Positions 48,601 through 58,637 of a DNA stretch of 64,000 nucleotides are shown here, in pieces; positions within the stretch are counted from its first letter, which is position 1; each line of letters opens with the position of its first letter. The position numbers and the translations under genes were made by a program. This DNA is from Proteles cristata cristata (lineage: Eukaryota; Chordata; Mammalia; Carnivora; Hyaenidae). The notes below the pieces were generated by a model, which made no database searches, was not told the DNA's origin, and worked only from the letters and a program-made list of their open reading frames with translations. Location of the stretch: positions 1,054,001-1,118,000 of the forward strand of contig JAESUZ010004141.1 in the NCBI GenBank assembly GCA_017311185.1, written 5' to 3'.

Positions 48601-51600
48601 TATATGATATGAAACTCTTAAAAACAAAGACACAGACTTTTCCTTATAGTTTCTTGATGTTCCATCATTTAAATAGATAATTTCTACTGTAATCATATGT
48701 ACAAAAATGATTATCCAGTAAGGGCAGTCATCTTATTTGTTTACTTTAGCATAATTCTGATAAATTTGAAAATTTTTAAAGTAAATGGAAAATATTACAT
48801 ATAAATAAGATGTGAAGATTATTATTTCTTAAAGCTTATTAGGAACCCATTTTAATTTGGAAAATCATGTATTCCATATCCTCTCCTGCTGTTCTCTTGG
48901 CAATAGGGTAAAAATCAGACTTGTTTTAGGAGTCACCAATTTGGAGTTGTTATTTTTTTAAGCCTTCTAAGTGTGAGTTTTTTGGCAGGGGAGTGAGGGT
49001 CAGGAGGATGTAAGTTGCTCTTCTCTGTTGGATTTCAGGATATACTCAAAAGATGTCATCTCTTATTCAAGTTTTCAAACTAATCAGGTTGTGCTGGGAA
49101 CCCATTCCAATCCTTATCTCTATATTTGAAGGCTCTCATTTGCCTCTGTGTTTTTCTTACTGGTATTTGTTTTTCTGTTTTTGCTGCTATATGAAGGTAC
49201 AATCACTGGTTTGATGGGATGGCTTTGCTTCACCAGTTCAGGATGGAGAAGGGCACAGTGACGTATAGAAGCAAATTCCTACAGAGTGATACTTATAAGG
49301 CCAATAATGTTCACGATCGAATTGTGATCTCAGAATTTGGCACACTGGCACTCCCTGACCCCTGCAAGAATGTTTTTGAACGTTTCTTATCAAAGTTTGA
49401 ACTGCCCGGTAAGCAGCCTTTACTGTGCTCAAAATTTCTGGGTGATAGTGATGACTATTTAATTATGATATATGTCAATCTATATAAATAATATCTTGAA
49501 ATAGAATTTTTTTTGGTATGAGGCGATGTTTAAACTGTATTCTTGCTCTGACTGTGTGCTACAGTAAATTGTGGTGTTTAAGTAACTCTGGGATTTGGTT
49601 TCAGCAATAACTGACAACACCAATGTCAACTATGTGCAGTACAAGGGTGACTACTACCTTAGTACTGAGACCAACTTTATGAACAAAGTGGACATTGAAA
49701 CTCTGGAAAAAACAGAAAAGGTAAAATATATTTTAAGAAAATGAATAAGGGATGTCTGGGTGGCTCAGTTGGTTAAGTGTTTGATCGGCTCAGGTCATGA
49801 TCTCATGGTTTGTGGGTTCGAGCCCCGCATCAGGCTCTCTGCTGTCAGCATGGAGGCCACTTCAGATCCTGTCACCCTCTCTTTTTGCCCCTCCTTTGTG
49901 TGCTCTCTCTCTTAAAAATAAAAAATAATAAATATTTACAAAAATGAATAAAATAGACCCTCAAATTTCATTCCTTTCTGAATACCTTTTAGAGTAGTAG
50001 TTATCTAAAGAAGAAATTGGAGCCTTAATCAAACAAAGAAAAAAAAAGTTACCCACTGATTCAGGTTACTCTGCACCTCTGTCCTCAGTAGATCTAGGCC
50101 TGTGAGGTTGATTTTCCTTAAAGATCATTCTAGACTTCTTCCTTAGTCCTAGTATCTGAAGGCTAGAGTAAAGGAAAAATACAATAGTACAGATGTACAT
50201 TGGCCATTTAGCTACAGGCAGAATTGGACAAGAGGTTGTCTAGGCCCCTACTGCATTCACTTAACACATTAATTAAAAATAAAGTAAAATTTTGGACCAG
50301 AATTTTAATTCTTATTTTTTGAACTTTTCCTGTGATCTTGGTGGAGGGTGGGGAATCCTTACTGGATAATCATTTTTGTCCATTTGGTGGTGGTGGTGGA
50401 GTTTTTGTTTATTATTTAGTCTCAATTTCTTTGGTAGGAAAACTAATTTTGATTTCTTAGAGATGAGACATTAGGGCTTTGACTATAGTTTTCAAATCTT
50501 ATTTTTAAGATATTTGACACATTCCTACTGTTGATACATGTAAATAGAGATCTGCCCGTGTAACATTTAAAACTCTCTGATGGTCTTACATTTGCAGGTA
50601 GACTGGAGGAAATTCATTGCTGTGAATGGAGCAACTGCACATCCTCACTATGACCCTGATGGAACAGCGTACAACATGGGGAACTCCTATGGGCCACATG
50701 GTAAAGTTGGGATGCAGGTCTTTTTAAAAATAATTTGGAGTTAACTCTCTCCCCAGGGTTCCATTATGGTTAAGGTGTGGACATAGGGAACTTTGTTGAA
50801 AAAGTTCAGAAGGAAATCTCCAAAATGGTATAACTGAGCTGAAGGTACCTAATTTACTCTGTTCTGTGGTCCTTTTGTACATATGCTTAGCAACTGATTT
50901 GCTATTTGACCTTTTCAGCATGACTTACATTTTTAATGTTCTGTTGTGGTTTTTGGCTCACAGGCATTACAGGGATTTTCAGTATGTATTTCTCAAACTT
51001 GAATTTTTAAAAAAATATCATATAAGTACAAGAAATTTAGAATGCTGTAGCAAACAGATATGGGGAAGGTACATTGTTCATGACATGGGAAAGGATTTAT
51101 TTTTATCATGGGAGAAATACACTACGAAGTAAGTTAAGGTTACTGTGTGTTTGTATTTCCACCTATTTACATCACATCTGTTTCCTGGTCATCCACAACT
51201 TTCCTTTTCCAACTGCCTACCAATCTGCTCCAGAAAGTTCTAATAGCTAATAATGAATGGTAACATTTACTGAGTGCCTAGTATATCCTGGTGTTAAGCA
51301 TATTTCCATGTTTTTTAAAATTTTTACTTAATCCTTATAATGACTCTCTGAGGTACAATAATACAATAATAATTGCCCCTATTTTACAGACAAGGGCAGT
51401 GAACCTGGAAAATGTGTAAGATACTTGCTTAGGCAATCTTCTAGTGTGTGAGGCCAGTCTTGGCAGCAAGCCTGAATCACACCCAAAGTCACCCTGTTAG
51501 ACTTTCTTTGTAATTATTTATTACTGAGTACAGAACATTCTCAGAACATGCAAATTCACATTCCTATAACTTGAGTTCATGTCTCTCTGTTTGAAGACAA

Positions 51601-54600
51601 ATGGGTAGGTGTTTGATATTTCTGATTATTTTATAATCTATAAATCAGTCTATCATGTATAACCTGTGAAGCCTTTGTATAGTTTAACTTTTGTGTAGGT
51701 TAATGCATGTCTTTGGTGAGTAATTGGCTTTGCTGGGTGTTTGTGTCTACCTCTCCATATTGACATAGGTGAGTGTATGTCAAAATGCATATTGCAGGTT
51801 TGTTTTTTACTGGCTCAAGTAGAGATAGTTATCCTAAAACTTTATCACCCAGCTCTCTCTCCTCTTCTTTATTACCTGATCTTGGATAGGGAATGTGTTC
51901 TTCAAAGCTGTTGTAGGAAACAGCAAACATCCTTTCACGTAATATGTTTTAGGAAATGGGTTAACTAACTCAGCAGGTTTTTGTCTATCCATCTTTTTGA
52001 TCATTAAAAAAATTCATTTAAAAATAAAATATCTATTCTATATACTTTTTTTTGGTCTGTTTTTCTTCTCTTAGCAATGTATTAAAATATTACAGTAATT
52101 ATTTCTTATGTCAAGAAACATTTTCCAGGGGTGCCTGGGTGGCTTAGTCGGTTAAGCGTCCGACTTTCGCTTGGGTCATGATCTCGCGGTTCGTGGGCTC
52201 GAGCCCCGCGTCGGGCTCTGTGCTGACTGCCAGCTCAGAGCCTGGAGCCTGTTTCAGTCTGTGACTCCCTCTCTCTCTGACCCTCCCCTGCTCACGCTGT
52301 CTCTCTCTCTCTCTCTCCTAGAAATAAAGCATTAAAAAAAAAAAAAAAAAGAAACATTTTCCAGAAACAGGCTGCATAGAATTCTCCTAAGTAGATTACA
52401 TATTTTTTAAACTATTTTCTTGTTAATTAAAATATGATTGATAAAAAAAAAAATACGTTTCTTTAAAAAAATTTTTTTTAAATGTTATTTCTTTTTGAGA
52501 GAGAGACAGAGCATGAGTTGGGGAGGGGCACAGAGAGAGGGAGATACAGATTCTGAAGCTGGCTCCAGTCTCTGAACTGTCAGCACAGAGCCTGATGTGG
52601 GGCTTAAACTGTAGACTGCGAGATCATGACCTGAGCTGAAGCTGGACCCTTATCTGACTGAGTCACGCACGCATCCCCAAATATACATTTCTTAATAAAT
52701 TAACTCTATTAATCAAGTAAATAACTGGGTACTAGTTCATAATATGATACTGTTTAGCTATTCTGAATACATATTCTAAAATAAGTAGCCATTAGATCAG
52801 TGGTTCCCAGCCTTTAGTGTCCCTATGGAATCATTCCCAGCAATTTAGATTACTGGCTTTTATCTTCAGAGAGTCAAGAATCTGCATTTTAACTACCACT
52901 TTACCCCTTATCTTGGCACATTTTAACAAGGTCCCCAGGTGATTTTTGGTACAAGTGATTACTGGATCTTTGAGAAACCCTGCCACAAGTGACTGGGGGA
53001 TGTTCTTGGTACTTTGCCTCAATCTGCTATTATACAAAGTCCTGAAGAGTCTCACATAGTTAGATGCAGTGTTGGTCAGGTCATTCCTCTGGGCATTCCT
53101 TTGCTGGGTGTTTCCTGGGTATGTGTCTGTCTTGCTCATGGCTTCACAACTTGCACTTAGAACTTAGTAACTAATGGTGATTAAACTTAATGAGTTGAGT
53201 ATTGTCACTTCATCTAATTGCTGAGATGAGCAATTCTTCTCTTTATCTTCTCCTAATCTCAAACTGAATTTTCTCCCCTTCCTGCCCCCACCCCTTCCTC
53301 CTCCTTCTCCTTCCTTGATTATTTAGTTCAATGAGGAGTTTTGGAACTAGAGCTCAAATGTACATATAGCTGCAGAGTTTGACTACCTAGGTTGTATTTG
53401 GAGGAAATTTAGTGATTCTTGAAATAAAGTGCTTCCCAGTCATTTCTGTCTATAAGAAATAAAAAACTTTTATTTGTTTAAGCTTTTCCAGATATTTTTT
53501 AAGGCTTTAAAAAATGAACAAAAATCCTCCAAACATGAATGAATCCAAGTAGTTTTTAGTATTAATTAAATGTCTGTAATGAGTTAGATGGTAATATGGT
53601 ATTCTTGGAACTGTAGAACTGCTCTTTTATTGCTTTTATAACTCATCACTGTCTAAAGCATGCTTTATATATAATGGGTGCTCAGAACACATCCATATCT
53701 CAATTCAGACTCCTCCAATTGACATAAAATACTCAGTGTTTTTACTGGGATGTCTAATACGCATTACAAAATTAACTTATTTAAAACCAAACTCCTGAAC
53801 TTTTCTCCTAAATTTTCTCTGCCTAAAATATTCCTCATTTCAGTTGATGGCAACTTCATCCTTCCAGTTGCTCAGGACGATAATTTTGGAATCATCCTTC
53901 ACATCTGTCTCTCTCACATCCATATCCAACTGGTCAAAAAAGCAATTGCAGCAATGCCTTCAAAATAAATAAAAAAAATCCAACCACTTCATGTGATCTC
54001 CACTACTGGCGTTTTGGTTTGAGCCCACCATCCTCCCGCATGTGAATTAGTATAACAGCTTCCTAGCTGCACTCCGTGCCTCTGCCCCATTACAGCTTTT
54101 TCTCTGCATATCAGCCAGTTATCTTTTGAACCCACTCATCTCAGCTCAGACTCTTGCTTACTATGACACGGCCCACTGGCCATGCTATTATTTAGACACT
54201 CCAGGCTTATTCTTGGCTAAGAATCTTTGCATTTATTCTTCTCTCTACCTGGAATGTGTTTCTCCAGATATCCTCTAGCCTCTCTTCCTCGCCCCCTCCT
54301 GGTCTTAACTCAAATGTCACTGTCTTAGTGAACCCTTCTCAGATCACCATATCGACAATTGCAAACAGTGGCCCCCATCCATATATACTTATTCCCAATC
54401 CCTGTAGAACTTATCATCATCTGATGCTTTATACTTATTGGATGCTTTATTAGAATTTGAGCTTTGTAAAGAAAAAAAAAACTTTTGTACATTTGCACCC
54501 TGCTGTGTGTAAGTGTCTGGAAGATAAGCTTAGGACCCTTCGAAGAGTATTTGGAATATAGTTGACACTCAATAAGTAATTGCTGAATAAATGGATAGAG

Positions 54601-57600
54601 AACAGAAAGGTTATCTTGTTCCAAAAGAACCTGAGTGCTTACAAAGTTATGTGAGTTACCCCAGTTCTTCAGGACCAGCATTGGCAATTCTAATACCAGA
54701 AATATAATTCAATATGATCTCAGTATTTGTTTATTCACTGAATGATTAAACATTTTTTTAATGTTTATTTATTTTTGAAAGAGAGAGAGAGAGAGAGCAC
54801 ACAAAAGAGAGCCAGGGAGAGGCAGAAAGAGAGGGAGACACATAATCTGAAGCAGGATCCAGGCTCCAGGCTCCAAGCTGTCAGCACAGAACCCAATGCA
54901 GTCAGTGTTCAAACTCATGAACCGCAAGATCATGACTGGAGCCAGAGCTGGACACTTAACCGACTGAGCCACCTAGGTGCCCCTATTTACTGAAAAATTT
55001 AACAAACATACGTTGTTAAGTAATCCATCAATAGCTATTTGTACTGTGCTTCCTGAATGCTAAATTCTTGCTTGGTACTGAGGATACAAAGATGAATCAG
55101 ACACAATTCTTGCCCTTGAAGAGCTTACCAGTCTACTGGGAAGGAGATAAACAAGCACAATATTATAGTGCAATAAAGTAAGTGTATAACTATTTAGGAT
55201 ATAATCAGGGCATTGAGGGGAGACACCTTTGGAGTGAGGAAGAATCAGGGAGGGGCTGCTTGAGGAACAGTTACCTGAGCTGGTTCTTGCAGAAGTAGTA
55301 AGATGAATAATTATATGAATGAAGGCAAGTGCATGAATGCATTGATGAGAAAGGATGAGATGGGACCCAGGGATCCAGAGGACTGGAGAGAAGGAGTTGG
55401 CATGGGAGCAAATGGAGATTGTAGTTGTAGGGATTGGGGAATGGGGAGAGGGACAAGTAGAATTTGAGGATATTCCTGCCTGCTATCTAATGTTTTCCTA
55501 TAAAATAGAGAATGAGTTCATCTTCGTGGAGTGAGAGGGTAGTCTTTTGAGAGCATTAAAATGCAATAAACCTAACTACTAATCATGAAAAAAATTAAAA
55601 TGGAATAAACTGTTGGTTGATTACTTTGTGTGTATCATTTTAAAACCTTAGCTAATGACTTTCATAAAGTTAATATGTTTTTTTTAAATCCAAATCTTTG
55701 TTTGAAATAACCCTTTATGGGGGTGCTTGGATGGCTCAGTTGGTTAAGCACCTGACTTCAGCTCAGGTCATGATCTCACTGTTCCTGAGTGAGTTAGAGC
55801 CTCATATTGGGATCTCTGCTGGTGGTGCAAAACCTGTTTCAGATCTTCTGTTTCCCTCTCTCTGCCCCTCCCTGGCTTGTGCCTCATGCTCTCTCTCTCT
55901 CTCTTAAAAATAAATAAACATTAAAAAAAGAAATAACCTTTTATGAAATACAGATGTCATAAATATATTGCATAAATCTATTAACTGCTTTTATGTAATC
56001 CACGAGTGCAAGGGCTATCTATTATTCTAGAATTGGTATAAGTAAGACAGGACTTTGTTTTCCAGGTTCTCGCTATAATGTTATTCGGGTTCCTCCAGAG
56101 AAGGGTGATCTTAGGGAGACAATCCACGGAGCCCAGGTGATATGTTCTATCGCTTCTGCGGAGGGCATGAGACCTTCTTACTATCATAGCTTCGGTAAGC
56201 CCAGAGATAAGACACATTGCACTGGGGTCTGCCTTAAATGTCGCTGTAGCAGACAAGCTAGTTTTCACATATACTGTGTTAATACCACTTATCAAAGTAT
56301 GCTGATAATGAGACCAAGGTTGCATTTTAATGCCACTTAAATTTATTGTGTTTAGTGACATACTTCTTATCCTAGCCAGATGACTGCTTAAAAGACATCA
56401 AAAGTGAACCAGAATGTAAATTATGGACTTTGGGTGCTTTTGATGGGTTGTCAGTTTGTCAGCTGTAGCAAATGTACTGACCACTCTCGTGGGGGATAGG
56501 GAGCCTGTGGGGGGTGGGGTGGGCAGGGTGTATGGCAAGTCTCTGTACCTTCCCTTTAATTGTGTTACAAACCTGAAATTGCTTTAAAAAGGTAAAGTCT
56601 TAATAGAAGAAAATCATTTGACCATAAAAAAAAAATGGACAGAATTCAACATGTTAGGTAACTTTAAAGTCACAGGTAATCATTATCATGAAAAAGTCTT
56701 GACTATATTTTGGGAGGAAAATTCATATTCTGTTTGATAGCTTCAGCTTTTTCTCAGAATATTTATTTTCTGCATTCTAAACCTTTATAACCAATCTGCT
56801 CCTGAATCTTTACCTTCAGTATAAATAGCAAAAGGATTACAGACTAAACATCTTGATCACAAATGAGACTTTAATATTATGCTTCTTTACTTGGTTCCTA
56901 AACCCACCAATTTAAAAAGAAAAATAAGAAAGATAAAAAGCAAGCTGAGAGCATTCTACCCAAGCTGTTCTAAGCAGTTCCTTTTTTTATGTAGGAACAG
57001 TAATGTAAGGCAAAGCTGGGAAGCAGTGGAGAATTACTTCTGGCTGGCTTTTGTTTAGGTCAGAAGTATTATGTCTTGGCATTCAGATAACTCCCCATAA
57101 CCATCACATTTCAAACAACTCTAATTTGCCAAATCCCATTTTATTATTTGTTGTAACCTTTTAGGAATGACAAAGAACTACATAATCTTCATTGAACAGC
57201 CTCTAAAGATGAATCTGTGGAAAGTTGTCACTTCTAAAATTAGGGGAAAGGCCATTGCGGACGGCATAAGCTGGGAACCCCAGTATAAGACACGGTTTCA
57301 CGTGGTGGATAAGCACACGGGACAGGTGCAGTATGTTGACCATATTTACTGTGAAAGTGGACAGGTCTTTATATGGTGGATTTTTTTTTCCCTTCAATGG
57401 GCATTGCTTGCCCATTCATAATCAAGGATATTGCCTATTTCCGTAGGTAGGGCTAGCTACTTATTAATGAGTACAGTGGGTTTTGCATATTAGAAAATTG
57501 AAAGAAATGGTTTTACTTTTAATTATCTGATTCATCTAAACTGGCATCTAAGAAACCTTGGCATATTAACATGAATTTTTCCATATCATAATATCTGCTA

Positions 57601-58637
57601 AAGAGAATGTTGTCCACATAGACGTCTTCTGTAACTTTTACGATAGTTTATTTACTTGCTTCTATGACTTCTTGATGTGTATATGTGATCCTACCAAAGT
57701 CCAAAGTGTGTTTGTTAAATATCTTTCTACACTCCTGATTAGTAACACTATGATATTTGTCTTCTTTTTGCCTTTCTAAAGAGATGATATCCTAAATTTA
57801 CCCTAATTTCATTACAAAAAAATCCCATTTTGATAATAAGTACATTTTTCAAAGAATTAATCACTTAACTCATCATAAGCTACTTAATAGCAGTATTTTC
57901 TCTTTTTTTAAAAATAGTTTCTTAAAGTTTATTTATTTATTTTGAGAGAGAGAGAATACATGAGCGCACCAGCAGGGGAGAAACAGAGAGAGAGGGAGAG
58001 AGATCCAGAGTAGGTTCTGCACTGTCAGTGCGGAGGCCGAGGGGCTCTATCTCCCAAACCATGAGATCTGATGTGAGCCAAAACCAAGAATTAGACATTT
58101 AACCTACTGAGCCACCCTGGTGCCTCAAAAGCAGTATTTTCTATTCAATCATGTAAGAGTCTAGGATTTATTTATCCCTTAAAACATTGGACCATATTTC
58201 ATAAGGACTTTTAAGTTCATTGTAACAGATGATTGGTTTATATCAAATAGCCCCAGTTCATTGTTTAATATGAAATTTGATGACCTAAGCAAGCAATGCT
58301 TAAATCAAAATGCTTGCTTCTACGTTTCATATTCTACCTTTTACACTTACTAGGACTGTCATTTAAAGGGGAGAGGGAATCTTTTTAATTTAAACTTTGT
58401 GGATCTGTTCCCTAAAGAAAAAAATGAAAAAAATAAAACATCTCTTTTTCTTTGTATTTTCCCCTGCAGCTTCTTCAAGGGATGTACTATAGTAAACCTT
58501 TTATTACTTTTCATCAAATCAATGCCTTTGAAGACCAGGGCTGCATTGTAATTGATTTGTGCTGTCAGGATGATGGAAGAAGCCTAGAAGTTTACCGGCT
58601 ACAGAATCTCAGGAAAGCTGGGGAAGGGCTTGATCAG
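33599..58637 (+). CDS. BCO2: Beta-carotene oxygenase 2 (9',10'-carotenoid dioxygenase), exons 1-8, 3' end outside the window
   Basis: BCO2 is a mitochondrial Fe(II) dioxygenase that cuts carotenoids and xanthophylls at the 9',10' double bond, giving apo-10'-carotenals and ionones. Exons are about 33548-33635, 39235-39439, 49197-49408, 49605-49720, 50598-50700, 56066-56194, 57165-57325 and 58470-58637, all GT-AG and in frame. Counted from ATG 33599 they give 377 codons of an expected ~550. Three of the four iron-binding His are visible: H205 (ATAHPH), H265 (SYYHSF) and H336 (ITFHQ). Their spacing of 60 and 71 fits the family. Family blocks include [24 protein letters not shown] and [12 protein letters not shown]. 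The fourth His and C-terminus lie beyond 64000. Odd: the codon aligning with the human ATG is AGG, so the start is uncertain. Confidence 0.96.
33636..34448. other. BCO2 intron 1, start
   Basis: A CTTCCTCCTCC pyrimidine repeat follows exon 1; otherwise nothing clear. Confidence 0.4.
34449..34563 (-). repeat. Truncated antisense SINE
   Basis: Tail and GA-rich part, then GCAGGCTGCAGGCTGCAGGC; the tRNA-like head is missing. Confidence 0.85.
34720..34938 (+). repeat. Carnivore SINE
   Basis: Head GGGGCTCCTGGGTGACTCAG and end CTCTCAAAATAAACTTAAG. Confidence 0.93.
34939..35900. repeat. Old L2-like and MIR-like antisense pieces
   Basis: The part 35090-35650 has L2-like words. The part about 35780-35880 (CCCCCATTTTATCACTGAAAAAC, GTAACTTACCCAAGGCCGTC, words split in text) is antisense MIR. 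Boundaries are rough. Confidence 0.45.
35907..35980. repeat. 42-bp A/T-only insert flanked by a perfect 16-bp duplication
   Basis: GGAAAGTGCAGTGTCT stands at 35907-35922 and 35965-35980. The 42 bases between are only A and T, mostly A. Confidence 0.9.
35981..36570. other. BCO2 intron 1
   Basis: The part about 36365-36510 resembles an old MER5-type hAT end (CTTTGAGAAACAGTG). The rest is unrecognised. Confidence 0.4.
36601..36822 (+). repeat. Carnivore SINE, sense member of a tail-to-tail pair
   Basis: Head GGGGTGCCTGGGTGGCTCAG, then CTATCAGAAATAAATATTTT. Confidence 0.92.
36823..37024 (-). repeat. Antisense carnivore SINE of the tail-to-tail pair
   Basis: TTTATTCATTTTTGAGATGG tail side; head GCCACCCAGGTGCCC. 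Followed by ACATCAGGTT (37025-37034). Confidence 0.92.
37035..37240 (-). repeat. Third SINE at the same target, antisense and older
   Basis: Body from TTTTAAGTCTATTCATTTAT to GAGCCAAACAGGTATCC, again followed by ACATCAGGTT (37241-37250). Confidence 0.88.
37370..37535 (-). repeat. MIR-like antisense fragment
   Basis: GAGTATTTACTATCTTCCAG, ACATAACCTAACTCATTC and GGATTTGAACCCAGGTAATT follow the antisense MIR order. Confidence 0.65.
37807..38031 (+). repeat. Carnivore SINE, young subfamily
   Basis: Perfect 15-bp duplication AAATAATGCAAATCT (37792-37806, 38032-38046). It has the CTTTCGCTTAGGTCA and GACTGCCAGCTCAG markers. Confidence 0.96.
38228..38409 (-). repeat. Antisense carnivore SINE
   Basis: GGGATAATT on both sides; head GCCACCCAGGCACCCC. 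Confidence 0.92.
38699..38897 (-). repeat. Antisense carnivore SINE
   Basis: TTTATTTATTTACTTATTCAG tail side (split) and head ending CAGGCGCCCC. Confidence 0.9.
39235..39439 (+). CDS. BCO2: BCO2 exon 2
   Basis: The acceptor is TTCTCTTCACAG before TTTTGAGG and the donor is GGATAA|GTAAGT. It encodes the start of the conserved fold, including [19 protein letters not shown]. Confidence 0.95.
39740..40375 (+). repeat. L2-like sense element split by a SINE
   Basis: Ends with CTCCAGTATCCAGGACAGTG and CACTCAATAAATACATGG, the typical L2 3' end. The SINE at 39951-40166 interrupts it. Confidence 0.65.
39951..40166 (-). repeat. Antisense carnivore SINE
   Basis: Perfect 15-bp duplication CTAAAAATGCTATTA (39936-39950, 40167-40181). 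Confidence 0.96.
40565..40726 (+). repeat. Carnivore SINE, first of two in tandem
   Basis: Head GGGTGTCCTGGGTGGCTCAG, end CTCTCAAAAATAAA; directly followed by another copy. Confidence 0.9.
40727..40953 (+). repeat. Carnivore SINE, second of two in tandem
   Basis: Head GGAGTACCTGGGTGGCTCAG, end AAAATAAATAAACTATAAAA. Confidence 0.9.
41071..41275 (-). repeat. Antisense carnivore SINE
   Basis: Flanks share TTGTATGTA; GTTTGTTTATTTATTTTGAT tail side. Confidence 0.9.
41280..42560 (-). repeat. Antisense L1 3' portion, split by a SINE
   Basis: GAATTATACTCCATTGTATAC, GTTCATCCACTGATGGAAAT and GCCATCCTAACAATATC follow the antisense L1 ORF2/3' UTR order. Confidence 0.88.
42238..42465 (-). repeat. Antisense carnivore SINE inside the L1
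   Basis: The flanks share CTTCTGCCCA; expanded GAGAGAGAG tract; head GAGCCATCCAGGTACC. Confidence 0.9.
42561..43455. other. BCO2 intron 2, nothing recognised
   Basis: No exon or clear repeat was identified. Confidence 0.4.
43459..43925 (+). repeat. MIR split by a SINE
   Basis: The 5' half (TTACCAGCCCTGTGACCCTG) is at 43459-43590 and the 3' half (AAGTGCTTAGCACAGTCCTG) at 43853-43925, with an AT-rich segment and a SINE between. Confidence 0.75.
43641..43835 (-). repeat. Antisense carnivore SINE in the MIR
   Basis: AATGTTTATTTACTTTTGAG tail side and GCCACCAAGGTGCCCC head. Confidence 0.92.
43926..45546. other. BCO2 intron 2, with old L2-like sequence
   Basis: The part 44260-44830 has L2-like words (CCAGAATGACCTTTCTAAGATG, then TAGTAGGGGCTC). 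No exon was identified in the remainder. Confidence 0.4.
45549..45880 (-). repeat. Antisense carnivore L1 3' end
   Basis: T-tail, then AGTTTATTGTCAAGTTGG and ACCCAGTGCTCATCCCCAC. The flanks share CCCAGATT. Confidence 0.9.
45885..46319. other. BCO2 intron 2, AT-rich
   Basis: Probably part of an old L1 (AGAATGTAAAGTAGGTTCATT-like words) but not assigned. Confidence 0.35.
46337..46563 (-). repeat. Antisense carnivore SINE, young subfamily
   Basis: Perfect 17-bp duplication TTGATGGATACTTTCTT (46320-46336, 46564-46580). GAAAGTCGG is duplicated inside the body. Confidence 0.96.
46589..46779. repeat. Alternating purine-pyrimidine tract, (TA/CA/TG)n
   Basis: About 190 bp of nearly strict alternation with repeated ATATACACATGTGGAT (twice). 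Confidence 0.95.
47197..47429 (+). repeat. Carnivore SINE, young subfamily
   Basis: Perfect 15-bp duplication AAAATACTCCTTGAG (47182-47196, 47430-47444). Confidence 0.96.
47445..47641 (+). repeat. Older carnivore SINE next to the young one
   Basis: Diverged head GTGGCTAGGTGCCTCAG, CTCTCTCTCTAAAA end. Confidence 0.88.
48054..48530 (-). repeat. Antisense L1 3' fragment
   Basis: GGTTGTTATAAATAATGCTGC and AAATTTACCATCTTAGCC are common antisense L1 words. Interrupted at 48135-48219. Confidence 0.75.
48135..48219 (-). repeat. Very short antisense L1 3' end with (TTTA)n tail
   Basis: ACAAATAGTTTATTGTC is the reverse complement of the carnivore L1 3' end seen at 9996-10012. The perfect duplication is ATCTTAGCCATTT (48122-48134, 48220-48232). 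Confidence 0.9.
48531..49196. other. BCO2 intron 2, end; nothing recognised
   Basis: No repeat or additional exon was recognised before exon 3. Confidence 0.4.
49197..49408 (+). CDS. BCO2: BCO2 exon 3
   Basis: The acceptor is TATATGAAG before GTACAATCAC and the donor is CTGCCCG|GTAAGC. It encodes [12 protein letters not shown] and [16 protein letters not shown]. In human an alternative donor here adds a few residues; a similar GT further on was not assigned. Confidence 0.95.
49605..49720 (+). CDS. BCO2: BCO2 exon 4
   Basis: The acceptor is GGTTTCAG before CAATAACTG and the donor is GAAAAG|GTAAAA. It encodes [18 protein letters not shown] and the Met-Asn-Lys-Val-Asp segment. Confidence 0.95.
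49749..49942 (+). repeat. Carnivore SINE
   Basis: ATGAATAA on both sides; head GGATGTCTGGGTGGCTCAG. It lies 28 bp after BCO2 exon 4. Confidence 0.92.
49943..50597. other. BCO2 intron 4
   Basis: No feature recognised apart from a short (GGT)n at 50388-50400. Confidence 0.4.
50598..50700 (+). CDS. BCO2: BCO2 exon 5, first iron-binding His
   Basis: The acceptor is TTTGCAG before GTAGACTGG and the donor is CCACATG|GTAAAG. It carries [19 protein letters not shown], whose first His is the family's first metal ligand. Confidence 0.95.
50701..52112. other. BCO2 intron 5, 5' part, with an antisense MIR
   Basis: The part 51255-51510 is MIR-like (TTACTGAGTGCCTAGTATATCC, CCCCTATTTTACAGACAAGG, words split in text). 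The rest shows nothing clear. Confidence 0.5.
52129..52348 (+). repeat. Carnivore SINE, young subfamily
   Basis: Perfect 16-bp duplication AAGAAACATTTTCCAG (52113-52128, 52349-52364). Confidence 0.96.
52464..52678 (-). repeat. Antisense carnivore SINE
   Basis: AATGTTATTTCTTTTTGAGAG tail side, head GTCACGCACGCATCCCC. Confidence 0.9.
52798..52982. mobile_element. Old MER5-type hAT transposon
   Basis: Starts CAGTGGTTCCCAGCC and ends CTTTGAGAAACCCTG, with GGTCCCCAGGTGATTTTTGG inside, as in MER5 elements. Confidence 0.7.
52990..54100. other. BCO2 intron 5, middle; nothing clear
   Basis: No exon or certain repeat was seen. Confidence 0.4.
54100..54600 (+). repeat. L2-like sense element
   Basis: CTTAACTCAAATGTCACTGTC and the end GACACTCAATAAGTAATTGC, then TGAATAAATGG, fit L2. 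Confidence 0.7.
54750..54983 (-). repeat. Antisense carnivore SINE
   Basis: AATGTTTATTTATTTTTGAAAG tail side (split), head GCCACCTAGGTGCCCC. Confidence 0.93.
55040..55440 (-). repeat. L2-like antisense fragment
   Basis: GGTACTGAGGATACAAAGATG, CTTGCCCTTGAAGAGCTTACC and GAGGGGAGACACC follow the antisense L2 order. Confidence 0.6.
55720..55929 (+). repeat. Carnivore SINE
   Basis: Duplication GAAATAACCCTTTATG (55704-55719) and GAAATAACCTTTTATG (55930-55945). Confidence 0.95.
56066..56194 (+). CDS. BCO2: BCO2 exon 6, second iron-binding His
   Basis: The acceptor is GTTTTCCAG before GTTCTCGC and the donor is AGCTTCG|GTAAGC. It encodes [10 protein letters not shown] and, at the end, SYYHSF with the second metal-ligand His. 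Confidence 0.95.
56195..57164. other. BCO2 intron 6
   Basis: No SINE or L1 was recognised. A G-rich stretch lies at 56490-56535. Confidence 0.4.
57165..57325 (+). CDS. BCO2: BCO2 exon 7
   Basis: The acceptor is AACCTTTTAG before GAATGACA and the donor is GGACAG|GTGCAG. It encodes [19 protein letters not shown] and the GISWEPQY segment. Confidence 0.95.
57902..58129 (-). repeat. Antisense carnivore SINE in BCO2 intron 7
   Basis: Perfect 13-bp duplication AGCAGTATTTTCT (57889-57901, 58130-58142). Confidence 0.95.
58470..58637 (+). CDS. BCO2: BCO2 exon 8, third iron-binding His
   Basis: The acceptor is TTTCCCCTGCAG before CTTCTTC and the donor is GATCAG|GTAAAC. It encodes [16 protein letters not shown] (third ligand His) and ends KAGEGLDQ. 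The next exon was not found before 64000. Confidence 0.95.
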